NCBI RefSeq assembly: GCF_020873915.1
Contig: NZ_JAHWGP010000007.1
Location: forward strand, 62,001 to 126,000
Reading direction: 5' to 3'
Length of the DNA: 64,000 nucleotides
From: Streptomyces sp. DH5
GTDB taxonomy: Bacteria > Actinomycetota > Actinomycetes > Streptomycetales > Streptomycetaceae
Part shown: positions 30,308 to 43,700 of the stretch, one piece after another
Layout: each line of letters begins with the position of its first letter
Numbering within the stretch: position 1 is the first letter of the stretch
The notes under the pieces: generated by a model
The model's input: the letters and a program-made list of their open reading frames with translations, nothing else
Told to the model about the DNA's origin: nothing
Database searches by the model: none
Program-made: the position numbers and the translations under genes

Positions 30308-30652
30308 ATGACGGACGACGGACTGTTCCGGGTGATGCTGCGGTTCGAGATCAACCCGGGGATGGAGGCCGACTTCGAGCGCACCTGGCTGGCCATCGGC
30401 AACGTCATCACCGGGCACCCGGCCAACCTGGGCCAGTGGCTGATGCGCAGCGCCGACGAGGAGTCGGTGTACTACGTGATCAGCGACTGGGCCGACGAGA
30501 AACGCTTCCGGGAGTTCGAGCACAGCGACGCCCACGTGGAGCACCGGACGAAACTGCATCCGTTCCGGCGCGGCGGTGCCATGCACATCATGAGCGGGGT
30601 GCACTTCCTGCCCGCCGCCTCCGCCCCGGCCCCCGCCGGGGGCGCCCGATGA
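30308..30652 (+). CDS. Antibiotic biosynthesis monooxygenase (ABM) domain protein 1
   Basis: 114 aa, ferredoxin-like ABM fold (ActVA-Orf6/TcmH type), cofactor-free oxygenases that turn naphthacene-like phenols into quinones. FRVMLRFEINPGMEADFERTW and YYVISDWADEKRFREFEHSD are visible. It starts two bases after the ketoreductase stop and its end overlaps the next ABM gene by four bases. Confidence 0.9.
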   Translation: MTDDGLFRVMLRFEINPGMEADFERTWLAIGNVITGHPANLGQWLMRSADEESVYYVISDWADEKRFREFEHSDAHVEHRTKLHPFRRGGAMHIMSGVHFLPAASAPAPAGGAR

Positions 30653-30972
30653 CCGCACGGGCCCGTGTGCTGCTGTGGCACCGGGCCCCCGCGGACGACC
30701 CGGGCGCGGTGGAGCGCGCGTACGAGCGGATCAGCCGCGATCTCTCGGGCACGCCGGGGCTGCTGGGCAACGAGCTGCTCAGGGCGACGGGCGAGGCGGG
30801 CAGCCTGGTCGTGATGAGCGAGTGGGAGAGCCTCGCGGCCTTCCGCGCCTGGGAGGAGACCACCCGGCACCGCCCGTCCACCTCACCGCTGCGCCCCTAC
30901 CAGGACCGCACACGGGAGCGGTTCTTCGAGGTGTACGAGGTCGTCGCCGCGTTCGTGGAGGCGCCCACGTGA
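30649..30972 (+). CDS. Antibiotic biosynthesis monooxygenase (ABM) domain protein 2
   Basis: 107 aa, a second ABM-fold protein. ARVLLWHRAPADDPGAVERAY opens the first strand and helix, and LVVMSEWESLAAFRAWE is the conserved strand/helix. Its low similarity to the preceding gene suggests that the two act at different ring positions or as a heterodimer, as proposed for paired ABM proteins in pentangular polyphenol clusters. It overlaps the KSIII gene (GTGA). Confidence 0.87.
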   Translation: MTARARVLLWHRAPADDPGAVERAYERISRDLSGTPGLLGNELLRATGEAGSLVVMSEWESLAAFRAWEETTRHRPSTSPLRPYQDRTRERFFEVYEVVAAFVEAPT

Positions 30973-32012
30973 GCACCGCAGACCTCTATGTCGCCGGCGT
31001 CGGCCACTGGCTTCCGCCGGCGACGACCGTGGCCGAGGCCGAGGCGGCCGGGCTGTGCCGACGGCGGGCGCTGTGGCGCACCGAGGTCGAGGCGGTCCGG
31101 GTCTCCAGGGGCGAGTCGGGCCCCGAGATGGCGGCCCGGGCGGCCCGGGTCGCGCTGGACCGGGCCGGGTCCTCCCCGGCTGACATCGACCTGGTGCTGC
31201 ACGCCACCACCTTCTACCAGGGACACGACATGTGGGCGCCCGCCTCCTACGTACAGCGGGTGGCCCTCGGGAACACCTGCCCGGCGATCGAGGTACGCCA
31301 GATGTCCAACGGCGGGATGGCCGCCCTGGACCTGGCGGCCGGCTATCTGCGCGGCAGCCCGGACCGGTCGGAGGCCCTCATCACCACGGGGGACCGGTTC
31401 TGCCCGCCGGGAATCGACCGCTGGCGCAGTGACGCGGGCACCCCCTACGGGGACGGCGGGACCGCCCTGGTGCTGTCCCGGCGTGGTGGCTTCGCCCGGC
31501 TGCGGGCGCTGGCCACGCACGCCGACCCGGGCCTGGAGCGCATGCACCGGGGCGACGACCCGTTCGCCGACGCGCCCTTCGCGGTGCGCCGCCCTCTCGA
31601 CCTGGAGCCTCCCCGACGGGCCTTCGTGACCGCGGCCGGCCTGGACACCGTGCTGGGCCGGATCGACGACGGCCAGCGGGCGGTGCTCAAGCGCTGCCTG
31701 GCCGAGGCGGGGGTGACGGCGGCCGACCTGGACTGGTTCGCCCTGCCGCACCTGGGTCGGCCCCGGCTGGAGGCCCACTTCCTGGGCCCGCTGGGTATCG
31801 ACGTGCGACGCACGACGTGGTCGTGGGGCCGACGGGTCGGCCACCTGGGCGCCGGAGACCAGTTCGCGGGTTTCGGACATCTGGTGGACTCCGGCGCGCT
31901 GGCGCCGGGGCAGCTGTGTCTGCTGGCCGGGGTGGGTGCCGGGTTCTCCTGGTCCTGCGCGGTCGTGGAGCTGCTGCGCCGCCCGGAGCCGGTGGCCGGG
32001 GAGGCGCGGTGA
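30969..32012 (+). CDS. KSIII-type starter ketosynthase/acyltransferase with Ser for Cys
   Basis: 347 aa, thiolase fold of the FabH/DpsC/CerJ family. At the nucleophile position the sequence reads EVRQMSNGGMAAL, so Ser113 replaces the usual Cys, as in DpsC of the daunorubicin pathway. The second-half His is in FALPHLGRP, and the usual FabH Asn motif is replaced by GHLGAGDQF. DpsC selects a propionyl starter. Here a non-acetate starter from the type I PKS at 37018-47095 is the natural candidate. The GTG overlaps the ABM2 stop and its TGA overlaps the transporter GTG. Confidence 0.88.
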   Translation: MSTADLYVAGVGHWLPPATTVAEAEAAGLCRRRALWRTEVEAVRVSRGESGPEMAARAARVALDRAGSSPADIDLVLHATTFYQGHDMWAPASYVQRVALGNTCPAIEVRQMSNGGMAALDLAAGYLRGSPDRSEALITTGDRFCPPGIDRWRSDAGTPYGDGGTALVLSRRGGFARLRALATHADPGLERMHRGDDPFADAPFAVRRPLDLEPPRRAFVTAAGLDTVLGRIDDGQRAVLKRCLAEAGVTAADLDWFALPHLGRPRLEAHFLGPLGIDVRRTTWSWGRRVGHLGAGDQFAGFGHLVDSGALAPGQLCLLAGVGAGFSWSCAVVELLRRPEPVAGEAR

Positions 32013-33508
32013 GCGGGCCGGCGCGCACCGGTTTCCTGGGGCAGCCCCGCTGGTTCGGCACCCTGTTCGTGGTCGACCTGTGGGAGCGGTTCAGCTTCTA
32101 CGGAATGCTCGCCATCCTCTACCTGTACCTGGTGGCGGACCCGGAGGGCGGCGGGCTGGGCCTGACGGAGGCCGACGCCGCCGCGCTGTCCGGGCTGTAC
32201 ATGGCTCTGGTCTTCATGTCGGCGTTGCCGGGCGGCTGGCTGGCCGACCGGCTCTTCGGCGCCCGCCGGGCCACGCTGTACGGCGGGCTGCTGATCACCG
32301 CCGGGCACGGCCTGCTCGCCGTGCCGTCCGAGGGCTGGCTGTATCCGGGCCTCGGGCTCGTGATCGCGGGCAGCGGCCTGGTCAAGCCCGGTATGGCGTC
32401 GATGGTCGGCCGGCTCTATGAGGGGCGTCCTGAGCGCCGGGAGGCGGCCTTCTCCCTCTTCTACATGAGCATCCAGGTCAGCGCCCTTCTCGCGCCTCTG
32501 GTGACCGGCTTCCTCGGGGAGACGGTCCACTGGCACCTGGGGTTCGGCGCCGCGGCGCTGGGCATGGTCATCGGCGTGATCTGTTACGCGGCCGGCTGGT
32601 CGCACTTCGGTGACGTAGGCGCACGTCCCGAACGGCCTTTGGACGAGGGGGAGTTGCGGCGGGCGATGCGCCGGGCCGCGCTCTTCGGCGGGGTGCCCGC
32701 GGCCGCGGTGGCGGTGGGCGCGGTGAGCGGCGCGCTGCCGTTGGAGCGGGTGCTGATGCTGGTCGGGCTGGTGGTGGTGGCGGTTCCGGTGCTGTACTAC
32801 CGGTCGCTGATGCGGGCCCCGGCGGTCGGGCCCGCCGAGCGGGTGCGGCTGCGGGCGATGGCGTGGATGCTGTCGGCGTCCTCGGTGTTCTGGCTGCTGT
32901 TCGCCCAGGGGCCCGCGCTGCTCAATCTGTTCGCGCGCGACGACGTGGACCGCACCCTGGGGACCTTCGTGGTGCCGGCCAGCTGGTTCCAGTCCGTGCA
33001 GCCGCTGTTCCTGCTGGTGCTCTCGCCCCTCGCGGCGGCCCTGTGGGTGCGCCTGGGCCGCCGGACGGGCGCGCCGGCCAAGTTCGCCGCCGGGCTGCTG
33101 CTGGGCGGCTCCGCCTTCGTGGTGATGGCTGCGGCGGCGTCCGCCGCGACCCAGGGGCGGGTGTCGCCCCTGTGGCTGGTGATGGTCTACCTGTTGCTGG
33201 TCTGCGGTGAGCTGGCCGTGGCGCCGATCGGGCTGAGCCTGGCCGCAGAGGTCGCTCCGCCCGGTCACGCGGGCCGGATGCTGGGCCTGTTCTGGCTCTT
33301 CGCGGCCGTGGGCGCGGCGGCGGGTGGCCGGCTGGCCGAACTCGCCGGCGTGGTCCCCGACGCCGTCTACTACCTGATGCTGGCCGCGCTGGGCCTGCTG
33401 GCGGGTGCGGCGCTCGCGGCGGCCTCGGGTGTGCTGCGCACCCGGCTGGCGTCCCGCGCCGGGACCCCGGCGCCCTCCCCCACCCTGCGCGACCCCACCC
33501 ATAAGTAG
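32009..33508 (+). CDS. POT/PTR2-family proton-dependent peptide transporter-like protein
   Basis: 499 aa, 12-14 TM helices. DLWERFSFYGMLAILYLYL is the ExxERFxYYG motif that couples protons in POT transporters, and GSGLVKPGMASMVGRLYEG matches the conserved GxGxxKPxxxxxxG block. Most POT proteins import di- and tripeptides. In a cluster with amide ligases it might move a peptide-like product or precursor. It is the last gene of the overlapping type II operon, and a PadR-type palindrome follows within five bases. Confidence 0.87.
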   Translation: MSGPARTGFLGQPRWFGTLFVVDLWERFSFYGMLAILYLYLVADPEGGGLGLTEADAAALSGLYMALVFMSALPGGWLADRLFGARRATLYGGLLITAGHGLLAVPSEGWLYPGLGLVIAGSGLVKPGMASMVGRLYEGRPERREAAFSLFYMSIQVSALLAPLVTGFLGETVHWHLGFGAAALGMVIGVICYAAGWSHFGDVGARPERPLDEGELRRAMRRAALFGGVPAAAVAVGAVSGALPLERVLMLVGLVVVAVPVLYYRSLMRAPAVGPAERVRLRAMAWMLSASSVFWLLFAQGPALLNLFARDDVDRTLGTFVVPASWFQSVQPLFLLVLSPLAAALWVRLGRRTGAPAKFAAGLLLGGSAFVVMAAAASAATQGRVSPLWLVMVYLLLVCGELAVAPIGLSLAAEVAPPGHAGRMLGLFWLFAAVGAAAGGRLAELAGVVPDAVYYLMLAALGLLAGAALAAASGVLRTRLASRAGTPAPSPTLRDPTHK

Positions 33509-33512
33509 AGCG

Positions 33513-33524
33513 TCTACATGTAGA
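33513..33524. promoter_or_regulatory. PadR-type palindromic operator upstream of the secreted multicopper oxidase
   Basis: TCTACATGTAGA, a perfect 12-bp palindrome 89 bases upstream of the multicopper oxidase ATG. The same core occurs next to padR/mmpL (49242) and upstream of 59830 (59730). Confidence 0.65.
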
Positions 33525-33613
33525 GTGCCTGTCGCCGAGGGGGCCGGACGCCGGTGTGCGCACAGGTGCACGGGACACCGGCGGCCGCTCCCACCGTCAG
33601 TGAGGAGCCTGGG

Positions 33614-35149
33614 ATGTCCCTGACCCGTCGGAAGCTGCTGCGGCTCGCCGGGGGCGCGGCCGTGACACTGCCCGTCGCGTCCGCCATGACCGGCTGCAGC
33701 GACAGCGGAGGGAGCACGGGCGCGTTACGCAAGAGCGGCATCCGCGCACCGGCCCCCTACAAGGTGCCGCTGCCGATCCCGCCCGTCCTGAAGCCGTCGA
33801 GAACGGAAGGCGGCGTCGACTACTACGACATCGTTCAAAAGCGCGCCCAGGTGGAGATCCTGCCCGGCACCAGGACGGAGGTCTGGGGTTACGACGGACG
33901 ATTCCCGGGGCCCACGCTCTCCACCCGCAGCGGCCGTCCGATCGTCGTACGGCACACCAACGAGCTGGACGTGCCGGTCGCCGTCCACCTGCACGGCGGC
34001 AAAACCCCACCCGCGCACGACGGCTTCCCCACCGACCTGATCCTGCCGGGCAGCGGCTGGGACGGGCACGCCATGCACGGCGGCGACGTCTCCCAGGGGA
34101 GCCGCGAGTACCACTACCCGCTGGAGCAGCCCGCCGCGACGCTCTGGTATCACGACCACCGCATGGACTTCACAGGACCGCAGGTCTACTACGGCCTCGC
34201 CGGCTTCCACCTCGTCCACGACGCCGCGGAGGACAACCTCCCGCTGCCCAAGGACGACCGCGACATCCCCCTGATGATCGCCGACCGCTCCTTCACCGGC
34301 GACGGCGCCTTCGACTACCCGGCCATCGACCCGAGCCTCAAGGGCGAGCACGGCGTCACCGGCGACTTCATGGAGGGCGTCCTCGGCGACGTCGTCCTGG
34401 TCAACGGCGCGCCCTGGCCGGTCCTGGAGGTCGACGCGGCCCGCTACCGCTTCCGGCTGCTCAACGCCTCCAACGCGCGCCGCTACCGGCTCGCCCTCGA
34501 CCCGGGCCCGCAGTCGGGCAGTGCCTTCACCCAGGTCGGCAGCGACGTGGGGCTGCTGGGCCGGCCCATCGGGCACGACGAGATCCAGATGGCCCCGGCC
34601 GAACGCTTCGACGTCGTCGTGGACTTCTCCAGGTTCCCGGTCGGCACCCGGATCGAGATGGTCAACAAGCTCGCCGACGGCAACCCCGGCAGGGTGATGC
34701 AGTTCCACATGGTGCGCAAGGCCTCCGACAACAGCCAGGTCCCCGCGAAACTCGTGGACTTCGAGCCCCTCGACCGCTCCATGGCCACCGTGACCCGCAA
34801 GTTCGACTTCAACCAGCGCAGCGACGACGGCTGGGACATCAACGGAAAGATCTACGACCCCGAGCGCGACGACGCCGTGCCGGAATTCGGCGCGACCGAG
34901 ATCTGGCGCTTCGACGGCGACGCCCACCACCCGGTCCACCTGCACCTCGCCCACTTCCAGGTGCTCAGCCGCAACCAGAACGACCCCGGCCCCTACGACT
35001 CGGGGTGGAAGGACACCATCGACCTGGAGTCCGGCAAGGAGATGGAGATCATCGCCCGCTTCACCGGCTACCGCGGCCGGTACGTCTTCCACTGCCACAA
35101 CCTGGAGCACGAGGACATGGGGATGATGGCCAACTTCCGCGTGAAGTGA
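33614..35149 (+). CDS. Secreted multicopper oxidase (CotA/phenoxazinone synthase/bilirubin oxidase-like)
   Basis: 511 aa. The Tat signal TRRKLLRLAGG runs into a possible lipobox (AMTGC), so it is exported and perhaps lipid-anchored. Copper motifs are VHLHGG, LWYHDHRMD, HHPVHLHLAHFQVL and HCHNLEHEDMGMM. Related enzymes oxidise phenols and couple aromatic radicals, so oxidation or dimerisation of the polyketide outside the cell is likely. The ATG at 33614 follows GAGGAG. Codon 38 is TTA (33725-33727), one of only two TTA codons I found. It is controlled by its own promoter with the operator at 33513. Confidence 0.92.
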   Translation: MSLTRRKLLRLAGGAAVTLPVASAMTGCSDSGGSTGALRKSGIRAPAPYKVPLPIPPVLKPSRTEGGVDYYDIVQKRAQVEILPGTRTEVWGYDGRFPGPTLSTRSGRPIVVRHTNELDVPVAVHLHGGKTPPAHDGFPTDLILPGSGWDGHAMHGGDVSQGSREYHYPLEQPAATLWYHDHRMDFTGPQVYYGLAGFHLVHDAAEDNLPLPKDDRDIPLMIADRSFTGDGAFDYPAIDPSLKGEHGVTGDFMEGVLGDVVLVNGAPWPVLEVDAARYRFRLLNASNARRYRLALDPGPQSGSAFTQVGSDVGLLGRPIGHDEIQMAPAERFDVVVDFSRFPVGTRIEMVNKLADGNPGRVMQFHMVRKASDNSQVPAKLVDFEPLDRSMATVTRKFDFNQRSDDGWDINGKIYDPERDDAVPEFGATEIWRFDGDAHHPVHLHLAHFQVLSRNQNDPGPYDSGWKDTIDLESGKEMEIIARFTGYRGRYVFHCHNLEHEDMGMMANFRVK

Positions 35150-35188
35150 GGTCACCCGCGGTGGTGGACCCCGGCGCACGAGCGCGGT

Positions 35189-35206
35189 TCGAGCCGTCCT
35201 TCACAC
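35189..35206 (+). promoter_or_regulatory. SARP-type heptamer pair (FAD hydroxylase/type I PKS promoter)
   Basis: TCGAGCC at 35189 and TTCACAC at 35200, period 11 bp, the same two heptamers as at 25453-25470 in the opposite order. A -10-like CAGTCT begins nine bases after the second heptamer (35215-35220). The FAD hydroxylase starts at 35274. Confidence 0.6.
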
Positions 35207-35273
35207 CGCGCTGGCAGTCTCACCGGGACCACGGGCCCCGGCCGGGGCCCGGCACTCGCTGAAGGGGTCTGAC

Positions 35274-36884
35274 GTGCGCGAGGACACCACACCCGTACTG
35301 GTCGTCGGCGGCGGACTGGTCGGCCTGTCCACGTCGTTGTTCCTGTCCTGGCACGGCGTGCGGCACCTCCTGGTCGAGCGGCACGCCGGCACCTCCGTCC
35401 ACCCCCGCGCCTGGGGCCTGTACCCGCGCACCTTGGAACTCCTCGACGCGGTCGGCGCGAGTGACGCCCTGCTGGCAGAGGCCGCGGGCTTCGCCGGGCA
35501 CGTCCTCAACGGCAAGGTGGAGTCGCTGACCGGGCGGGAGATCTCGGTCACCCGCATCCCGGAGCCGGAGGACGTCGGGGACATCAGCCCCGTGGCCCGC
35601 GTCCTGTCGCTGAGCCAGGACCGCATCGAGCCGATCCTGCTGCGCCGCGCCCGCGAACTCGGCGCCGATGTCCGCTTCGGAACCGAACTGCGCGCGTCCG
35701 TGCAGGACGCCGACGGCGTCACCGCCACGCTCCACGACCGCGAGACCGGCGCCGAACGCCGGGTCCGCGCGCGGTACCTGGTCGCGGCCGACGGCGCCCG
35801 CAGCCCCGTACGCGAGGGCCTCGGCATCGCCCGGCAGGGCCGCGGCACCCTCCGTCACCAGATCAGCATCGTCTTCCGCGGCGATCTGCGCGGCCCGCTG
35901 GGCGGCCGCCGCTTCGCCGTGTGCCGGATCGCCAACCCCTCGGTGGACGGCGTGTTGGGCCACGACGACACCCTCGGCCGGGGCACGCTCATCGTCACCC
36001 ACGACCCGGAGACCGACCCCTTCACGGCGTACACCCCGGAACGCTGCACGGAGTTGGTGCGTGCCGCCGTCGGCGTGCCCGACCTGCCCGTGGACATCGT
36101 GAGCACCCTGCCGTGGGAGATGGCCGCGCTGGTGGCCGAGCGCTACACCGAGGGCAGGGTCTTCCTCGTCGGGGACGCCGCCCACGTCATTCCCCCGGTG
36201 GGCGGGTACGGTGCCAACACCGGTATCCAGGACGCCCACAACCTGGCCTGGAAGCTGGCGGCGGTGCTGGAAGGGCAGGCCGGTGAAGAACTCCTCGGCA
36301 CCTACGACGCCGAGCGCCTGCCCGTGGGGCGGGCGACCATGCGCCAGGCGGCGTTGCGTCTCGCGGCGCGGGCCGACAGGGGTGGGGCCCCTGAGGGCGC
36401 GGCCGTCGCGGACACCCTCAGTGTGATGTTCGGCTACCGCTACGAGTCAGCCGCGGTGATCTCCGACGAAGGCGAACAAGCAGAAGCCGCAGGGGACTTC
36501 GCCGACCCCCGCACGCTGTCCGGCACCCCGGGCACCCGGGTGCCGCATCTGTGGCTGGGTGCGGAGGGCGGCCGCGAGGTCTCCACGCTCTCGCTGGTGG
36601 GCCGACGGCCGCTGCTCATGGCGGGCGCCAAGGGCGCCGAGTGGTACCACGCCGCGCACGCCGTGGCCGGGCGGACCGGTCTCGGCATGGACGTACTGCG
36701 CATGGGCGAGGACGTGACGGAGCGGGAGCGGTCCTGGCACGAGGCCATGGGGGTCACCGAGGCCGGCGCGGTCCTGGTCCGCCCCGACGGCTTCGTCGCC
36801 TGGCGTACGGCGGGTGCGCGGCCTTCGCCCGAGCAGGTCCTGGAGACGGTCCTCGCCCGGGTACTGGCCCGGAACGAGATCTGA
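35274..36884 (+). CDS. FAD-dependent aromatic polyketide hydroxylase
   Basis: 536 aa, class A flavoprotein monooxygenase (PgaE/RdmE/OxyS-like). VLVVGGGLVGLSTSLFLSWHG is the dinucleotide motif, VAADGARSPVREGLGI the DG motif, and RVFLVGDAAHVIPPVGGYG the GD motif. The C-terminal thioredoxin-like domain is present (about residues 420-530). It would hydroxylate or, in some relatives, cleave a ring by Baeyer-Villiger oxygen insertion. The GTG at 35274 follows GAAGGGG. It is 133 bases upstream of the first type I PKS gene and probably in its transcript. Confidence 0.93.
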   Translation: MREDTTPVLVVGGGLVGLSTSLFLSWHGVRHLLVERHAGTSVHPRAWGLYPRTLELLDAVGASDALLAEAAGFAGHVLNGKVESLTGREISVTRIPEPEDVGDISPVARVLSLSQDRIEPILLRRARELGADVRFGTELRASVQDADGVTATLHDRETGAERRVRARYLVAADGARSPVREGLGIARQGRGTLRHQISIVFRGDLRGPLGGRRFAVCRIANPSVDGVLGHDDTLGRGTLIVTHDPETDPFTAYTPERCTELVRAAVGVPDLPVDIVSTLPWEMAALVAERYTEGRVFLVGDAAHVIPPVGGYGANTGIQDAHNLAWKLAAVLEGQAGEELLGTYDAERLPVGRATMRQAALRLAARADRGGAPEGAAVADTLSVMFGYRYESAAVISDEGEQAEAAGDFADPRTLSGTPGTRVPHLWLGAEGGREVSTLSLVGRRPLLMAGAKGAEWYHAAHAVAGRTGLGMDVLRMGEDVTERERSWHEAMGVTEAGAVLVRPDGFVAWRTAGARPSPEQVLETVLARVLARNEI

Positions 36885-37017
36885 CCTCCCCATCCCGGGC
36901 GGGGCGTCGGTCCAGCCGTCGGCGCGTGCGGCGCCCCGGCGATCCCTCAGAAGCGTTCCCTGTCCCGCCCCCACGATCGGCTGCCACGGCGGCCCCGCCC
37001 ACGAGGGAGCACCCACC

Positions 37018-40686
<3,669 letters not shown>

Positions 40687-40735
40687 GGCCGCACCGGCTC
40701 CCGACCCGGGCCCCTCGGCGGAGTCCGGATCCGTC

Positions 40736-43700
40736 ATGACCGAGACCAGGCTGCGGACGTATCTGAAACGGGCCACCACGGAGCTGTACCGGACCCGGCA
40801 GGAGCTGGCCGGGCTGCGGGACCGGGACCGGGAGCCCGTCGCCATCGTCGGCATGGCCTGCCGTTTCCCCGGCGGGGTCCGCGGCCCCGAGGACCTGTGG
40901 CACCTCGTGGCCTCCGGCACCGACGCCATCTCACCGTTCCCGACGAACCGCGGCTGGCCGCTCGACGCGCTCCAGGGCGTGGACGCCCCCGCTCTGAACG
41001 GCGGCTTCCTGCACGACGCCGACGAGTTCGACGCGGAGTTCTTCGGCATCAGCCCGCGCGAGGCACTGGCCATGGACCCCCAGCAACGGCTGCTCCTGGA
41101 GGGCGCCTGGGAGGCCCTGGAGCACGCGGGCATCGATCCGACGGACCTGCGCGAGAGCCGCACCGGCGTGTTCGCCGGCGTCACCGCCCAGGAGTACGCG
41201 TCGCTGACCCGGACCGGCGACGAGGGCGTCGAGGGCTATCTGCTCTCCGGCACCACCGCGAGCGTCGCCTCCGGGCGCATCGCCTACACGCTCGGCCTGC
41301 GCGGCCCGGCGCTCACTGTCGACACGGCCTGCTCCTCCTCACTGGTCGCGCTGCACCTCGCCGCCCGTTCACTACGGGCCGGCGAGTGCGATCTGGCGCT
41401 CGCGGGCGGGGCCTGCGTGATGGCCGCGCCGGGGATGTTCAAGGAGTTCGTCCGCCAGCAGGGACTGGCCGCCGACGGCCGCTGCAAGCCCTTCGCGGCC
41501 GCCGCCGACGGCACCTCGTGGGCGGAGGGCGTCGGTCTGGTCGTGTTGGAACGGCTGTCGGCGGCACAGGCCAACGGCCACCGGATCCTGGCCGTGATCC
41601 GCGGCTCCGCCGTCAACCAGGACGGCGCCAGCAACGGGCTGACCGCACCGAGCGGTCCGGCCCAGGAACGGGTCGTACGGGACGCGCTGCACGCGGCCGG
41701 GCTGCTGCCCGAGGACGTGGACGCCGTGGAGGCGCACGGCACCGGCACCCGGCTCGGGGACCCGATCGAGGGCCGGGCCCTGCTCGCCACCTACGGCCGG
41801 GACCGGCCAGCCGAGCGCCCGCTGTGGCTGGGCTCGCTGAAGTCGAACATCGGGCACGCACAGGCGGCCGCCGGCGTCGGCGGCGTCATCAAGATGGTGC
41901 AGGCCCTGCGCCACGGACAGCTGCCGCGCACCCTGCACGTGGACGCGCCGACCCCGCACGTGGAGTGGCAGGAGGGCGGCGTACGGCTGCTCACCGAGCC
42001 CCGCACGTGGCCCCACCGCGACACCCCGCGCCGGGCCGCGGTCTCCTCGTTCGGCATCAGCGGAACCAACGCCCACCTGATCCTGGAGGAAGCACCGGCA
42101 CCGGAGCCGGCGAACCCGTCCACGCCACCGGCACCGGAGGCGGAGTCGGCCCCACTCCCCTGGCTCCTGTCCGCCCGCACCGCCCAGGCCCTGCCCCGTC
42201 AGGCGGCACGTCTCGCCGAGGCCCTGTCCGGGACACCGGCCCCGACCGCCGAAGACCACACCGGGGCCGGCGCTTCGCTCCACCCCGCCGACGTGGCGCA
42301 CGCCCTCGTCCGGCACCGGGCCGCACTGGAACACCGCGCGGTGGTGCTCGCCGACGACCCGGCCGGCTTCCGCGCCCTGCTGGGCGCTCTCGCGCGGGGC
42401 GAGGATCCGCCGGGGGTGGTCCGGGGCCGGGCGCGGACCGGACGGACGGTGTTCGTCTTCCCGGGTCAGGGCTCCCAGTGGCCGGGGATGGCCCGCGGGC
42501 TGCTCGCCGCGTCCCCGGTGTTCCGGGACCGGATCCGGGAGTGCGCCGAGGCCCTCGCCCCGTACACCGACTGGTCGCTGGCCGACGTGCTCACCGAGGC
42601 GCCGACAGCCCCGCCGCTGGACCGGGTTGACGTGGTGCAGCCGACGCTGTGGGCGGTGATGGTCGCGCTGGCGGAGGTGTGGCGCGCCCACGGGGTGGAG
42701 CCCGACGCGGTCGTCGGGCACTCGCAGGGCGAGATCGCCGCCGCATGCGTGTCGGGTGCCCTGTCGCTGTCGGACGCCGCGCGCGTGGTCGCGCTGCGCA
42801 GCCGGGCCATCGTCCGGCTGGCCGGAACCGGCGGCATGGCGTCGGTGGCCCTGCCCGCCGAGCGGGTACGCGCGCGGCTCGCCGATCCCGACGTGGCGGG
42901 CCGAGTCCACCTCGCCGGGGTCAACGGCCCCGGTGCCACGGTGATCGCGGGGCCGGCCGCCCTGCTGTCCGACCTGGTCGCCGAGTGGGACGCCGACGGC
43001 GTGCACGCGCGCCTGGTACCGGTGGACTACGCCTCGCACACCCCGGACATGGAGGCCCTGCGCCCGGAGGTGCTGGATCTCCTGGCCCCGGTCGTCCCGC
43101 ACCGCCCCCGCGTCCCCCTCTACTCGACGCTCACCGGCGGCCTCCTCGACGAGGCCACGCCCATGGATGCCGAGCACTGGTTCCGCAGCCTGCGCGCCCC
43201 CGTGCGCTTCCACGACGCGGTGAGCGCCCTGATCGACGCGGGCCACGACCTGTTCGTGGAGTGCAGCCCGCACCCGGTGCTCACCATCGCCGTCCAGGAC
43301 GCCCTCGACGTGGCCCGGGTTCCCGGTTGCGCCCTGAGCACCCTGAACCGGCGCGACGGCGGCCGACGCCGACTGCTGACCTCGCTCGCCGAGGCCTACG
43401 TCCGCGGCGCTCCCGTCGACTGGCCCACTCTGCTTCCCCCGGGCCGCCCGGAGGCGGTGGAGCTGCCCCCGTACGCCTTCGAGCGTCGCCGCTACTGGCT
43501 GGAGCAGCCGCCGGACGGCACCGATCCGGCCCGGCTGGGCGTGACGCCGACCGGGCACCCGCTGCTCGGCGCCGCCGTCGAGTCGGCCGCCGACGAGGGT
43601 CTGATGCTCACCGGGCGGCTCTCGACGGCCGAACAGCCGTGGCTGGCCGACCATGTGGTGCACGAGTCGGTGCTCCTGTCGGGTACCACGCTGGTGGACT

